Assembly (NCBI GenBank): GCA_964371655.1
Contig: CAYJOD010000006.1
Span: forward strand, 1-64,000
DNA from: CAZGSN01 sp964371655
GTDB taxonomy: Bacteria; Desulfobacterota; Binatia; HRBIN30
Length of the DNA stretch: 64,000 nucleotides
Reading direction: 5' to 3'
The notes under the pieces are model-generated. The model did not search any database. It was not told where the DNA came from and was given only the letters and a program-made list of their open reading frames with translations. Made by a program: the position numbers and the translations under genes. Positions 43,441 through 51,822 of the stretch are shown one piece after another; within the stretch, counting starts at the first letter, position 1; each line of letters begins with the position of its first letter.

Positions 43441-44699
43441 TGTCTGCTTTCCCTTCAACTTTGCCCGACGCTAACATGACGAAGCAATCACAAAGGATGG
43501 CCGCGTCTCTTCGTAAGCGCGAAGGACAAGTGAGTCCTCTCGCGCTGACCCAAGGTCACGGTGCCGCCCTGTTCGGCGTGGCGCTGGCCGGTATGCTGAT
43601 CAGCCTATACCTCACCTACGCTCACTACCGCCTCCGCGTCGAGCCGGGCTGGCAGAGCATCTGCGCCATCAGCTCCACGCTCAACTGTGACGCAGTCGTC
43701 TCAAGCCCGTATGGCTCCCTTCTGGGTGCACCACTGTCGGCATTTGGAATCTGGTTCTACGTCCTCAGCGCTGTTGTCGCGCTCGTCGGGCTCCGCGGCA
43801 ATCCCTGGGGTTTCCCGCGCTCGCCCGCAGTCGTGCTCTTTCTAGCAAGCGCGTATGCCGCGGTGCTCTCGATCGCCCTTGCGGCACTTTCAGTCCTGTG
43901 GGTCGGTTCAGTGTGCTTGCTTTGCCTGGCGCTCTACGCCGTCAACCTCAGCATGCTCGTTATCGCGTGGAGAGCCTTACGCAGCACGGGCGAACGAATC
44001 CTCCAGGCCCTCTGCGCAGAGTGCCGATACTGGAGGAGCCACCGGACGCAGGCCGCGTGGTGTTCCGGCGGCGCGCTCGCCGTTCTCGTCGTCATTCCGT
44101 TCTTCTACTCGCAGCAGTCTGCCGCGAGTAGCTCCAGCGTGTGTGACGCGGTCGCGGCCGCTACTGCGGAGCGCCCAGCGACGCCGCTCACACTCGTCGT
44201 CTACAGCGACTTCCAGTGTCCCCACTGCCGGACACTGGACCGCGCCCTGCGGCCGTTGCGCGGAAATGCCGGCCTGCAGATTGTCCCCCGCCACTATCCG
44301 CTCGATAGCGCATGCAATCCACGGGTGAAGCAATCCCGTCACCCCGGCGCCTGTCTGCAGGCGCGCGCGGCGATCTGTGCGGGTACCCAAGGACGCTACG
44401 ATGAATTCAGCGACCACGTCTTCGATGACGCACCCGTGAACCATGCCGATCTGGTCGCCCTGGCCGTGTCCCTGCGGCTCCATGGCGATCGCTTTGAGTC
44501 GTGCCTTTGGTCTGAGGGCACGACACGCCAGCTTACGGAAGACATCGCCGCGGCCATTGCCGCTGGCGTCAGGGGGACACCTACGCTGTTCGTGAACGGC
44601 CGCCGTCACGCCGGGCAACTCAGCAATGCTGACCTCATCTGCCTCGCCCGCGGTAATGCTGACGGCGGCGAAGGAATCCGCCGACGGACCAACCCATGA
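43437..44699 (+). CDS. VKOR-DsbA fusion (disulfide-forming membrane protein)
   Basis: 420 residues. Residues about 40-200 are a vitamin-K-epoxide-reductase membrane domain with loop Cys pair CAISSTLNC, and CLLC in TM4. After a fifth helix (WCSGGALAVLVVIPFF) comes a thioredoxin-fold DsbA domain with active site FQCPHC and cis-Pro loop GVRGTPTLFVNGR. It couples quinone reduction to disulfide formation in the periplasm, where copper stress damages thiols. Overlaps the P-II-like gene by 4 nt. Confidence 0.9.
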   Translation: MMSAFPSTLPDANMTKQSQRMAASLRKREGQVSPLALTQGHGAALFGVALAGMLISLYLTYAHYRLRVEPGWQSICAISSTLNCDAVVSSPYGSLLGAPLSAFGIWFYVLSAVVALVGLRGNPWGFPRSPAVVLFLASAYAAVLSIALAALSVLWVGSVCLLCLALYAVNLSMLVIAWRALRSTGERILQALCAECRYWRSHRTQAAWCSGGALAVLVVIPFFYSQQSAASSSSVCDAVAAATAERPATPLTLVVYSDFQCPHCRTLDRALRPLRGNAGLQIVPRHYPLDSACNPRVKQSRHPGACLQARAAICAGTQGRYDEFSDHVFDDAPVNHADLVALAVSLRLHGDRFESCLWSEGTTRQLTEDIAAAIAAGVRGTPTLFVNGRRHAGQLSNADLICLARGNADGGEGIRRRTNP

Positions 44700-44821
44700 C
44701 GACCGTACGAACCATCTTCCCGGCCCCGGTTCTTCTAATCCACCTTGTTTGGAGCGTCGTTGAAGAGTGGTAGCCAGCGGACAACGAGAGAGGGGTACAT
44801 CAATGGAGAACTGGCCAAAGA

Positions 44822-45046
44822 ATGGTGTTGGGACAAATCATGGACAGTTCTGAGCCGCCGGCGGAAATCAACGTCGGCCGAACGATCGACGATCTCGAAC
44901 GATGTCTTCGTCTCTGCCCAAGACAATCGCGGGCAACAAGCAACGCGCTCGCGATCCTCGCGCGCTGGCAATACGACGAATCGCTTACGAAGGCGTGCCG
45001 CGAGAGCGCGGGACAACTAACCCGTGAATTCGGCAGGATCAGCTAA
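44822..45046 (+). CDS. 68-74-residue helical protein, paralogue of 24977-25165
   Basis: INVGRTIDDLERCLRLC, NALAILARWQYDESLTKACR and AGQLTREFG align end to end with the protein at 24977-25165. The start may be the second ATG at 44840, which has GGGA upstream. No signal peptide; two Cys in the first helix are conserved between copies. Function unknown. Confidence 0.6.
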   Translation: MVLGQIMDSSEPPAEINVGRTIDDLERCLRLCPRQSRATSNALAILARWQYDESLTKACRESAGQLTREFGRIS

Positions 45047-45060
45047 AGCGTGGAGCAGCC

Positions 45061-45669
45061 GTGACGGCAGCAGAAAGACTCGACATGCAGGCGATCCGCG
45101 TACGGTTGGAAAACCTTGAAACGCGACAGTACAGGCTGAAGCGCACCGTTGGTGTCGTTCTCGTTTTCATTGGTGCTTTTCTCGTCGTTGATCACCGCAC
45201 CTCGCGCAACCCGGCAGTGATCGAAGCACGTCGCTTCGTGCTCAAAGACGAGCACGCCGCCGTCCGCGCTGAGCTCACCACAACCGAGGACGGTGGCGTG
45301 GGACTCGGCCTCTACCCGAAGGACGGGAACGGCCGTGCTCAGCTTGCGGTGATGGGTAATGGCTCGGCAAGCCTGACTCTCCGTAACCGCTCCGGGCTCG
45401 GTGGCCTCGTGCTGGTCGTCAACTCAGACGGATCACAGGGCATCAGTCTCACCGACAAAGAAGACAAGATGCGCGCCGAGCTGACCGTCCGCGCGGACGA
45501 CGTCACGGCGCTCAGCCTCTACGACAAGAACGAAGCGGCGGCGATCAGCATGGGCACCGATGCCGACGGCACGTCGTGGTTGAACCTCCCGGAGAACGCC
45601 GACAAGCCCCCTGCGATCTTCCGGGGCGCAGGGAAAGCTGCGGCGCAGGCCATTCGGCTCTTGTGGTAG
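45061..45669 (+). CDS. coiled-coil/TM protein with beta-repeat periplasmic domain
   Basis: 202 residues from a GTG with GGAG upstream. N-terminal coiled coil (AIRVRLENLETRQYRLKR), one TM (VGVVLVFIGAFLVV), then repeated beta units with AELTTTEDGGVGLGLY, QLAVMGNGSASLTLRN, RAELTVRADDVTALSLYD and AAISMGTDADGTSWLNL. A regular beta-solenoid-like array is likely. 14 nt after the small helical gene. Function unknown. Confidence 0.65.
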   Translation: MTAAERLDMQAIRVRLENLETRQYRLKRTVGVVLVFIGAFLVVDHRTSRNPAVIEARRFVLKDEHAAVRAELTTTEDGGVGLGLYPKDGNGRAQLAVMGNGSASLTLRNRSGLGGLVLVVNSDGSQGISLTDKEDKMRAELTVRADDVTALSLYDKNEAAAISMGTDADGTSWLNLPENADKPPAIFRGAGKAAAQAIRLLW

Positions 45670-45782
45670 TGATGATAACGACAGCGCACCCAAGAGCCTT
45701 TCCCTTCGTGCGGGCTAGGAGTCCACCGCCCGCCCTTGCCCTCGGTCGAAATTATCCCAACCCCAAAGCCTCGGAGGTGCAC

Positions 45783-46172
45783 ATGGACAACATCGTAGTC
45801 GTAGAAACTTCCAAGCCGATCGATGAGGCCTGCACCGCACTGGAGAAGGCGGTCGCCGAGCATCGCTTCGGCATCCTGCACGTGCACAACGTCCGTGAGA
45901 CGCTGAGCAAGAAGGGCGTCCCCTTCGATCGAGACGTCCGGATCTTCGACGTCTGTAACCCGCAGCGCGCCAAGCAGGTTCTGGAGAAGAACCCGCTGAT
46001 GTCGGCGGCGTTGCCGTGCGCGATCAGTGTCTTCAGCGAGGCCGGGAAGACCATCTTCGCCTTCATCCGTCCGACGGTGATGCTGGGCCTGTTCGGTGCA
46101 GCGGGTCTCGACCCAGTCGCGGAAGAGGTCGAGCGTACGGTCCGCGAGATCGTCGAGATGGCTGCACGCTGA
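45783..46172 (+). CDS. DUF302 protein
   Basis: 129 residues, DUF302 fold: IVVVETSKPIDEACTALEKA, HRFGILHVHNVRETL, then RIFDVCNPQRAKQVLEKNPL and LPCAISVF. Cys at the CNP and LPC positions is conserved in the family. ATG at 45783 after GGAGGTG. 7 nt before the P-type ATPase gene, a recurrent DUF302/metal-ATPase type of neighbourhood. Confidence 0.9.
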   Translation: MDNIVVVETSKPIDEACTALEKAVAEHRFGILHVHNVRETLSKKGVPFDRDVRIFDVCNPQRAKQVLEKNPLMSAALPCAISVFSEAGKTIFAFIRPTVMLGLFGAAGLDPVAEEVERTVREIVEMAAR

Positions 46173-46179
46173 GCGAGCG

Positions 46180-48108
46180 GTGGAGACCAACGACCCACAG
46201 CAGTTCGCCGGCCCTTGGTGGCGCTATCCGCTCTTGCGCAACGCGCTGTTCGCGGGCGTGTTCGCGGGAGCGGGATTCGTCCTCGCCCATACCGGAGCCA
46301 TCACCGATAGGGCGGAGTGGCTCTTCTACCTCGTGGCCATTCCGCTGGGCGGTTACCACTGGGCTTGGGAAGCCGTCGAGCAACTTGTCTTCGAGCGGCA
46401 GATCGGCATCGACCTGCTCATGCTCGGGGCTGCCGTCGGATCCTGCACTCTCGGGCTGTGGGACGAGGCGGCGTTCCTCGCTTTCCTCTACGCGTCGGCC
46501 GAAGGGCTCGAGGAGTATACCTACGCGCGCACGCGCTCGGCCATCCGCGCGCTGCTGGACCTGGCTCCCAAAGAGGCGCACGTGCTGCGTGATGGAGGCG
46601 AGATAACCGTCGCGGCGGAAACCCTGCAGCCCGGCGACCGCTTCCTGGTGCGCCCCGGCGAATCCATTCCCACTGACGGCGTCATCCGAGCGGGCAGCTC
46701 GACGGTGGACGAAGCGCCAGTAACGGGCGAGTCGGTGCCGGTCGACAAGGAACCTGGGATGAAGGTCTTCGCCGGAACCCTCAACCGGCAGGGTGCGTTG
46801 GAGATCGAGGCCACCGCGTCGTTCCAGGACAACACCCTGGCAAAGATGATCCATCTCGTGGAGGAGGCGCAGGAACAAAAGGGTGCCGCACAGCTGTGGA
46901 TCGAGCGCTTCGGACGCCGATACAGTCCGGCAGTGCTGGCAGCAGCTGCCCTGCTGCTCGTGGTCCCTTGGCTATTGGGGCTTCCCTTCGGCGCGTGGGC
47001 GGTTCGGGCGGTCGTCCTGTTGGTCGCCGCGGCGCCCTGCGCGTTGGTGATGTCGATGCCGGTGGCGATGGCCGCCGGCATCACGAGCGCGGGCAAACGT
47101 GGAATCCTCATCAAGGGCGGCGCCCATCTCGAACATCTCGGCACCATCCGCACCGTGGCCTTCGACAAGACAGGGACGCTCACGCATGGGCAGCCGGAGG
47201 TTACTGATACGATCGCGTGGGAAGGGTCCGAAGCCGATCTCCTGTCATTGGCAGCGGCTGTCGAGCGGTTCTCCGAACATCCGCTTGCACGCGCTATCGT
47301 CGAGCACGCGCGGGCGCAGCGGATCGCGCCCATCACAGCACAGCGCTTCGAGGCCCTGACGGGCGTCGGCGCGCGCGCCGTTGTTGGGGATACCACCTGG
47401 TACGTCGGCAGCCCCGAATTGTTTCAGCAGCTCGGGATCGACTTGGCAGCGATTCGCGATCGTGTTGGCGAACTCCAAGCGCAGGGGAAGACAGTGGTCC
47501 TGGTAGGCAATGAGAACGGAGTTCGCGGACTGCTGGCGCTGCGCGACCGTGTGCGCACCGGTACGCGCGAGATCATTGGTGGCCTGCAGAGCACGGGCGT
47601 GCACGTGGTGATGCTCACGGGTGACAACGAGCGAACGGCACGTGCGGTAGCTCAAGCGCTCGGCATCGAGGACGTGCGCGCGAACCTCAAGCCCGAGGAG
47701 AAGGTGCGTGCGGTGCAGGAACTGGAGCGGCGCTTCGGCAGTGTGCTCATGGTCGGCGATGGTATCAACGATGCGCCGGCCCTGGCGGCGGCGACGTGCG
47801 GCGTAGCGATGGGCGCGGCCGGGAGCGACGCAGCGATTGAGGCGGCGGACGTTGCCCTTATGGCTGACGAGCTGGCGAAGGTCGGTGAAGCACTGCAGCT
47901 CGGTCGTCGTGCTCGGCGCATCAGCCGTCAGAACATCGCCTTCTCTCTGCTCGTACTGACCGTATTGGTTCCCGCAGCGCTGTCGGGTGCGCTCAGTGTC
48001 GCAGCTGCGGTGCTGGCGCATGAAGTCAGCGAGCTGCTGGCCGTCGCCAATGGGCTGCGGGTCGCTCGCGCAAAGGGGCGCCGACCTCGGGGAGTCGGGC
48101 GACGGTAG
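46180..48108 (+). CDS. P1B-type heavy-metal ATPase with APC transmembrane motif
   Basis: 642 residues from a GTG at 46180. No N-terminal HMA domain. Motifs: TGESVPVDKE actuator, TM motif AAPCALVMSMPVAMAAG with APC in place of the usual CPC, phosphorylation site DKTGTLTHG, nucleotide-binding HP dipeptide FSEHPLARA, and hinge VGDGINDAPALA. Exports a metal ion by ATP hydrolysis across the inner membrane. The APC variant and the lack of an HMA domain leave Zn/Cd, Co or Cu open. Confidence 0.9.
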   Translation: METNDPQQFAGPWWRYPLLRNALFAGVFAGAGFVLAHTGAITDRAEWLFYLVAIPLGGYHWAWEAVEQLVFERQIGIDLLMLGAAVGSCTLGLWDEAAFLAFLYASAEGLEEYTYARTRSAIRALLDLAPKEAHVLRDGGEITVAAETLQPGDRFLVRPGESIPTDGVIRAGSSTVDEAPVTGESVPVDKEPGMKVFAGTLNRQGALEIEATASFQDNTLAKMIHLVEEAQEQKGAAQLWIERFGRRYSPAVLAAAALLLVVPWLLGLPFGAWAVRAVVLLVAAAPCALVMSMPVAMAAGITSAGKRGILIKGGAHLEHLGTIRTVAFDKTGTLTHGQPEVTDTIAWEGSEADLLSLAAAVERFSEHPLARAIVEHARAQRIAPITAQRFEALTGVGARAVVGDTTWYVGSPELFQQLGIDLAAIRDRVGELQAQGKTVVLVGNENGVRGLLALRDRVRTGTREIIGGLQSTGVHVVMLTGDNERTARAVAQALGIEDVRANLKPEEKVRAVQELERRFGSVLMVGDGINDAPALAAATCGVAMGAAGSDAAIEAADVALMADELAKVGEALQLGRRARRISRQNIAFSLLVLTVLVPAALSGALSVAAAVLAHEVSELLAVANGLRVARAKGRRPRGVGRR

Positions 48109-48115
48109 AATGTAA

Positions 48116-48138
48116 AGCCCACGCATAGTGCGCGGGCT
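48116..48138 (+). terminator. terminator-like hairpin after the P1B ATPase
   Basis: AGCCCACGC, 5-nt loop, GCGCGGGCT: a 9-bp stem with one mismatch immediately after the stop. No clear T-tract follows, so efficiency is uncertain. Confidence 0.4.
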
Positions 48139-48332
48139 CTGCATTCTCACGACCAGCAATCCGGAGCGCTCGGTCATCGCGTGTCCGAAAGACCATCACG
48201 GGCGAGACTTGCGCGCTGATGCCGCCTCCGCGTAGAAGCGACGCGATGGCCGATTCGTCCGGTGCAAGGGCCCCGCGTTTGCGTTGCAGGGCTGCGACGC
48301 CTTGGACTATAGACTTGGAAAGGTGAGCGCAT

Positions 48333-49007
48333 ATGGCCGCGACGGAGATCGAGGGTGTCTTTCTCATCGCCGACCTGTGTGGGTACACGGCGCTGACCGA
48401 AGCCCACGGCAACATCCATGCGGCGCAGGCGGTGGCGCGGTACACCGTGATCGCGCAAACGGTGCTGCAACCCGGCGCACGCTTGGTCGAGCGCGTCGGT
48501 GACGAAGTGCTCATCACCGCGCCGGATGCCACCAGTGTCGTGCGGACCGCCATTGCCTTGCGCGCGGCCGTCGAGGACGAGCCACTGTTCCCGATGCTCC
48601 GGTCTGGCATTCACGCCGGCAACGTCGTCGAGCAAGACACCAGTTACTTCGGCAGTGCACTCAACCTCACGGCGCGGGTCGCCGCCCACGCGCGGGCGAG
48701 CCAGATCCTGTGCACCGCGCAGGTGACGATGCTTGCCACTGATCTCAGCGGCGTTGCGTATCGTTCGCTCGGGTTGGTCCGCTTCAAGAACGTCCTCGAT
48801 CCGGTTACCGCTTTCGAGGTCATTGCCGGCCGCGAAAGCCGAGAGAGCGCGATGATCGACCCGGTGTGCCGCATGCAAGTCTGGCCCGATACCGCGCCGG
48901 CGCGGCTGCCCTTCGACGGCAATACCTATCACTTTTGCTCGCTTGAGTGTGCGAAGGCGTTCGCCGAGCGGCCAGATCACTATGTGAGTTCGATACAGCC
49001 TGGTTAG
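48333..49007 (+). CDS. class III nucleotide cyclase-like domain fused to YHS domain
   Basis: 224 residues. Residues about 5-165 match adenylate/guanylate cyclases: LIADLCGYTALTE with the first metal Asp, ERVGDEVLI with the second, SGIHAGNV, and NLTARVAAHA with Asn/Arg transition-state residues. The substrate Lys position is not obvious. C-terminal YHS domain: DPVCRMQVWPDTAPA and YHFCSLECAKAF. Third YHS fusion in the window. It may act as a metal-responsive cyclase or a catalytically weak sensor. RBS AAAGGTGAG. Confidence 0.85.
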   Translation: MAATEIEGVFLIADLCGYTALTEAHGNIHAAQAVARYTVIAQTVLQPGARLVERVGDEVLITAPDATSVVRTAIALRAAVEDEPLFPMLRSGIHAGNVVEQDTSYFGSALNLTARVAAHARASQILCTAQVTMLATDLSGVAYRSLGLVRFKNVLDPVTAFEVIAGRESRESAMIDPVCRMQVWPDTAPARLPFDGNTYHFCSLECAKAFAERPDHYVSSIQPG

Positions 49008-49264
49008 CGAGTCGCGCTGGGCTTGCCTAGCGCGGCCGCCTGTTCCTCTGCGACGGCCGCGACTTCTATGTAGGGCCGGCATTCGCCACCAGCGTGCATG
49101 CGCACCACGCCGTCCAAGTGTGCATTGGCCTGCATGGGACCTTCTGTCTCCGGCAGCACGCGACGGATCGCTGGCGGCGGGATTGTGATCCGTCGCAGCG
49201 CCTCGGATGACTTGTAGCAGACGAGCGCGTGACCTTTGTGGCCGCGGCCTGCAGGTCCCGGTCT
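49004..49264 (-). pseudogene. 3' gene fragment without a start
   Basis: The minus strand has a bias-consistent frame after a TAG (GHKGHALVCYKSSEALRRIT, LPETEGPMQANAHLDGVVRM, ECRPYIEVAAVAEEQAAALG) but no start codon with a ribosome site. It looks like the C-terminal end of a lost gene and overlaps the cyclase stop by 4 nt convergently. Identity unknown. Confidence 0.35.
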
Positions 49265-49502
49265 CTAGGCATCGATGACTGCCGAAAATTGTAGCGATGC
49301 TGCAGATCTGTGCAGGCGCGCTCGCTCAATGTGGGCGAGCCCTTTCGAGCCGCGCTGCGGAAATGGCAGGCAGGAGCAACGTCGATACGCGGGTGTGATC
49401 CGCACATCCCCGCGCGGCTGACAATGTGTGAGTTCGGTGTCCGACTTGCAACTCGCTTTCTGCGGAATGGCCAGATCCATTCCGGAGAGAGGAGAAAGCA
49501 GT
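49008..49502. other. 495-bp region with a gene fragment and a short inverted repeat
   Basis: Apart from the fragment at 49004-49264, there is only an inverted repeat GGAATGG-CCAGAT-CCATTCC (about 49464-49483) directly upstream of the barrel gene's ribosome site, a possible operator. No -24/-12 match found. Confidence 0.55.
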
Positions 49503-50300
49503 ATGCACACTCGACTCGTAGGCGCGGCAGCGATCAGCGCACTGGTCTTCCTCATGGCCGACGCGGCGTGGGGCACGCCGTCGACGACGTATTGGACGCC
49601 CGACACGATGGACTTGCAAGGGTTTCTCGTCCCGCACGTCACGTTGGATAACTACTTCACCGTTGCCAAGAACGGAACCGGGAGCCGAGGGCAGGCCTTT
49701 CCAACGGACTTCGGCCTCACGATGGGAGTGTTGCCGTTCGAATCCTTCAACATGGAGGTCGGGTTCGACTGGTTGGAGCCTACGGACCATCCGTTATCTT
49801 TGAACGCAAAGGTCGGGATTCCCGAGAAGGCGCTCTTCGATGAATCACCCGCATTGAACTTGGGGATCTTCGGCATCGGCACCGAGACCTCCGGCACGGA
49901 TCGAACCGACCTGAACGCCGTCTACTTCGTGCTCGGTAAGACGATTCCCTACGTCGGCAGGCTGCATGGGTCCTACTATGTTGGCAACAAACCTGCGTTC
50001 GAGCTCGGAGACCGCAGCCGCGACAACCACGGCTTCATGGTTGCCTATGATCGCTGGCTGATGAAGGACCGGCTAATGCTGGCCGCCGACTACGCCAGCG
50101 GCGAGAACGCGATCGGCGGGGGCGGCGTCGGACTGTATTTCTTCTTCACGCCGAAGATTGATTTGCTCGTAGGTCCGGTGTGGTTCAACGACCACAGCAT
50201 CAACGGCTCGATGAAGTGGACCACGCAGCTCGATGTGAACTTCGACCTCCGGGAGTTCTGGCCGTTTGGGCGCCGCAATGATGTCGAGAACGTGCCGTGA
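49503..50300 (+). CDS. outer-membrane beta-barrel protein
   Basis: 265 residues; ATG at 49503 with AGAGGAG; signal peptide ends ADAAWG. Long amphipathic strands with Gly/Asp turns (TPDTMDLQGFLVPHVTLDNY, FNMEVGFDWLEP, LMLAADYASGENAIGGGGV, DLLVGPVWFNDHSING) and a terminal FWPFGRR region. Resembles small porin-like barrels; ligand unknown. Stands alone between a cyclase-YHS gene and small secreted proteins. Confidence 0.75.
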   Translation: MHTRLVGAAAISALVFLMADAAWGTPSTTYWTPDTMDLQGFLVPHVTLDNYFTVAKNGTGSRGQAFPTDFGLTMGVLPFESFNMEVGFDWLEPTDHPLSLNAKVGIPEKALFDESPALNLGIFGIGTETSGTDRTDLNAVYFVLGKTIPYVGRLHGSYYVGNKPAFELGDRSRDNHGFMVAYDRWLMKDRLMLAADYASGENAIGGGGVGLYFFFTPKIDLLVGPVWFNDHSINGSMKWTTQLDVNFDLREFWPFGRRNDVENVP

Positions 50301-50619
50301 TGCGTATCCAGGCTGCCGGTCGGAAGCATGGACGCTGACAACGCCGCGGTCTTGCGCCGCGATCGACAGCGATCGCGAGGCGCGGGTGACGACCGGCGAA
50401 CGCGCCACCATAGCGCAGCGAGTCGCGCATCTCACGCCGCGCCAGCGCGAAATCATGGTCCACTCTGCAAGTTCCCGGCGCCATCACGGCGAAAGACCAC
50501 CTACGTGGAACCACGCGCGTAATATTCCGAGCTTCCGCCGTTGCCGTGTTCTTTCGTATAAGGATTGAGATGGCGGTCACAACGAACCTATCGCCGTGGA
50601 TCGGCGCTGTGGCGAAAGT
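50301..50619. other. 319-bp region with a regulator fragment
   Basis: Holds a FixJ-like remnant and, at 50523-50527, one TATTC with a TGTTC 24 nt further on: a weak look-alike of the paired sites but without a -24/-12 element downstream. A TATAAG near 50557 could be a sigma-70 -10 box. Confidence 0.5.
50368..50457 (+). pseudogene. FixJ/LuxR-type response-regulator HTH remnant
   Basis: DREARVTTGERATIAQRV followed by AHLTPRQREIM matches the linker and first helix of the FixJ-family HTH; the sequence then degenerates. No receiver domain upstream. Confidence 0.4.
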
Positions 50620-51054
50620 ATGAGCACGCCTCTCGGAAGGATCCGTGGTTGCCGGGCGATTCCCGCTCTGTTGGCTGTTACCTGGCTCCCATATATCGCG
50701 ACGCGCTGCATTTGCATTGAGAATCAGCCGACTCACCACTGCGGTGTTCTGCCCGCTCCCGTTCACGCGCATACGGGTGATACGCCCGAACACCCGCACG
50801 ACGGAATGGCGACGGAGCACCCCGATCAACACCACAAGCACGCGCCAGCTCACACGTGCTGCGAGCTGACCGGCAAGCGTAACATCACACTCACACCCGA
50901 CACCCAATCGCTTCCTCCGATTCAGCTGGTGGCAGTCTTGCCGGCAGCAATCGGCGCCGGCATTCGGCATGCTGAGCGTCCGCCTCATTGCAGCGTCGCG
51001 GCGCTCGCCCACGCTCCACCAATCTATCTCCGCAACGCAACGCTCCTCATCTGA
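50620..51054 (+). CDS. small secreted His/Cys protein ending YLRNATLLI
   Basis: 144 residues; signal peptide about 1-28. Mature part is His-rich (HAHTGDTPEHPHDGM, HPDQHHKHAPAHTCCELTG) and ends APPIYLRNATLLI, the same tail as the protein at 34593-35039. The CC pair and His runs suggest Cu/Zn/Ni binding. No strong ribosome-binding site before 50620. Precedes the HExM/NHC and Met-rich genes. Confidence 0.6.
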   Translation: MSTPLGRIRGCRAIPALLAVTWLPYIATRCICIENQPTHHCGVLPAPVHAHTGDTPEHPHDGMATEHPDQHHKHAPAHTCCELTGKRNITLTPDTQSLPPIQLVAVLPAAIGAGIRHAERPPHCSVAALAHAPPIYLRNATLLI

Positions 51055-51210
51055 TCGCCTTGTAACGGCCCGTCAGGGCCGTGCGCCGCGGTGCGCCCAT
51101 CGCGGTGGCCTGTGCAGTCGCGCTCTTTCGCCGACGTGTACCCTGGTCCCGTGGGATCGCGTCCAAAGAGAACGTAACCACCGAGACCTACAAGAGAGAA
51201 GGAGGAAGCG

Positions 51211-51615
51211 ATGAAACGAACCGAATCGCAGTTGAGTCATCGGACGCGGCAGCTGAGTGTGATTGCTGGGTGCGTCCTGTGGACAATGTTGTTGACCCTC
51301 GCACCGCCGTCGGCAAGGGCAGGGGAACCCATCACCGCGGACACGGTCGCCCAACGCCTGGCTGCTGCGAAGACTGCGCATGATCACGAAGAGTTGGCGG
51401 CTTACTTCCGCTCAGAGGCGGCGGCAACGGCCGAGGACGCGAAACGTCACGAGGCCATGCTGAAGTCATACGACTGGGGTTGGGGCGTAACCAAGGAGGT
51501 TATGCGCAACCACTGCCAATCCTTGATTGCGGCCGACCGCAAGGCCCAGCAGGCCTTCGAGGCCTTGGCACAGGAACACGAAAAGCTTGTGAAGAAGGTG
51601 GAACACGCCCACTAG
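51211..51615 (+). CDS. small secreted helical protein, HExM/NHC family (copy 3)
   Basis: 134 residues; RBS GAAGGAGGAAG; signal peptide ends SARAGE. Motifs AQRLAAAKTAHDHEELAAYF, RHEAMLKSYDW, MRNHCQSLI and AQEHEKLVKK align closely with copy 1 (20539-20958) and more loosely with copy 2. Single conserved Cys in NHC. Periplasmic helix bundle; metal binding is inferred from the His/Met/Cys positions. Confidence 0.75.
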   Translation: MKRTESQLSHRTRQLSVIAGCVLWTMLLTLAPPSARAGEPITADTVAQRLAAAKTAHDHEELAAYFRSEAAATAEDAKRHEAMLKSYDWGWGVTKEVMRNHCQSLIAADRKAQQAFEALAQEHEKLVKKVEHAH

Positions 51616-51822
51616 GGCCGTCGAACGTGCCGCCAGCGACCCCACATGGCTCGCGCGCACATTGCGGACCCAGTGACGACTGTCCCCTGTGCTGCGGGTT
51701 TCGGGGGAGAAGACATGACGATGAAACGAGGTCCTCCCGAGCCGTCTCGCTTGGACGCGCTCAGGGCGTGAAGATGCAGAATCGAACACATCAACCAGCC
51801 GATGCAAAGAAGGAGAAGAGAA

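Noticed and set aside
50523..50551. A seventh copy of the TATTC pair
   Set aside because: Only one perfect half-site, the second is TGTTC, and no GG-N10-GC promoter lies between it and the gene at 50620.
51715..51771. Short frame starting MTMKRGPP as another HExM/NHC family start
   Set aside because: Only MKR is shared and the frame ends after 18 codons; coincidence cannot be excluded.
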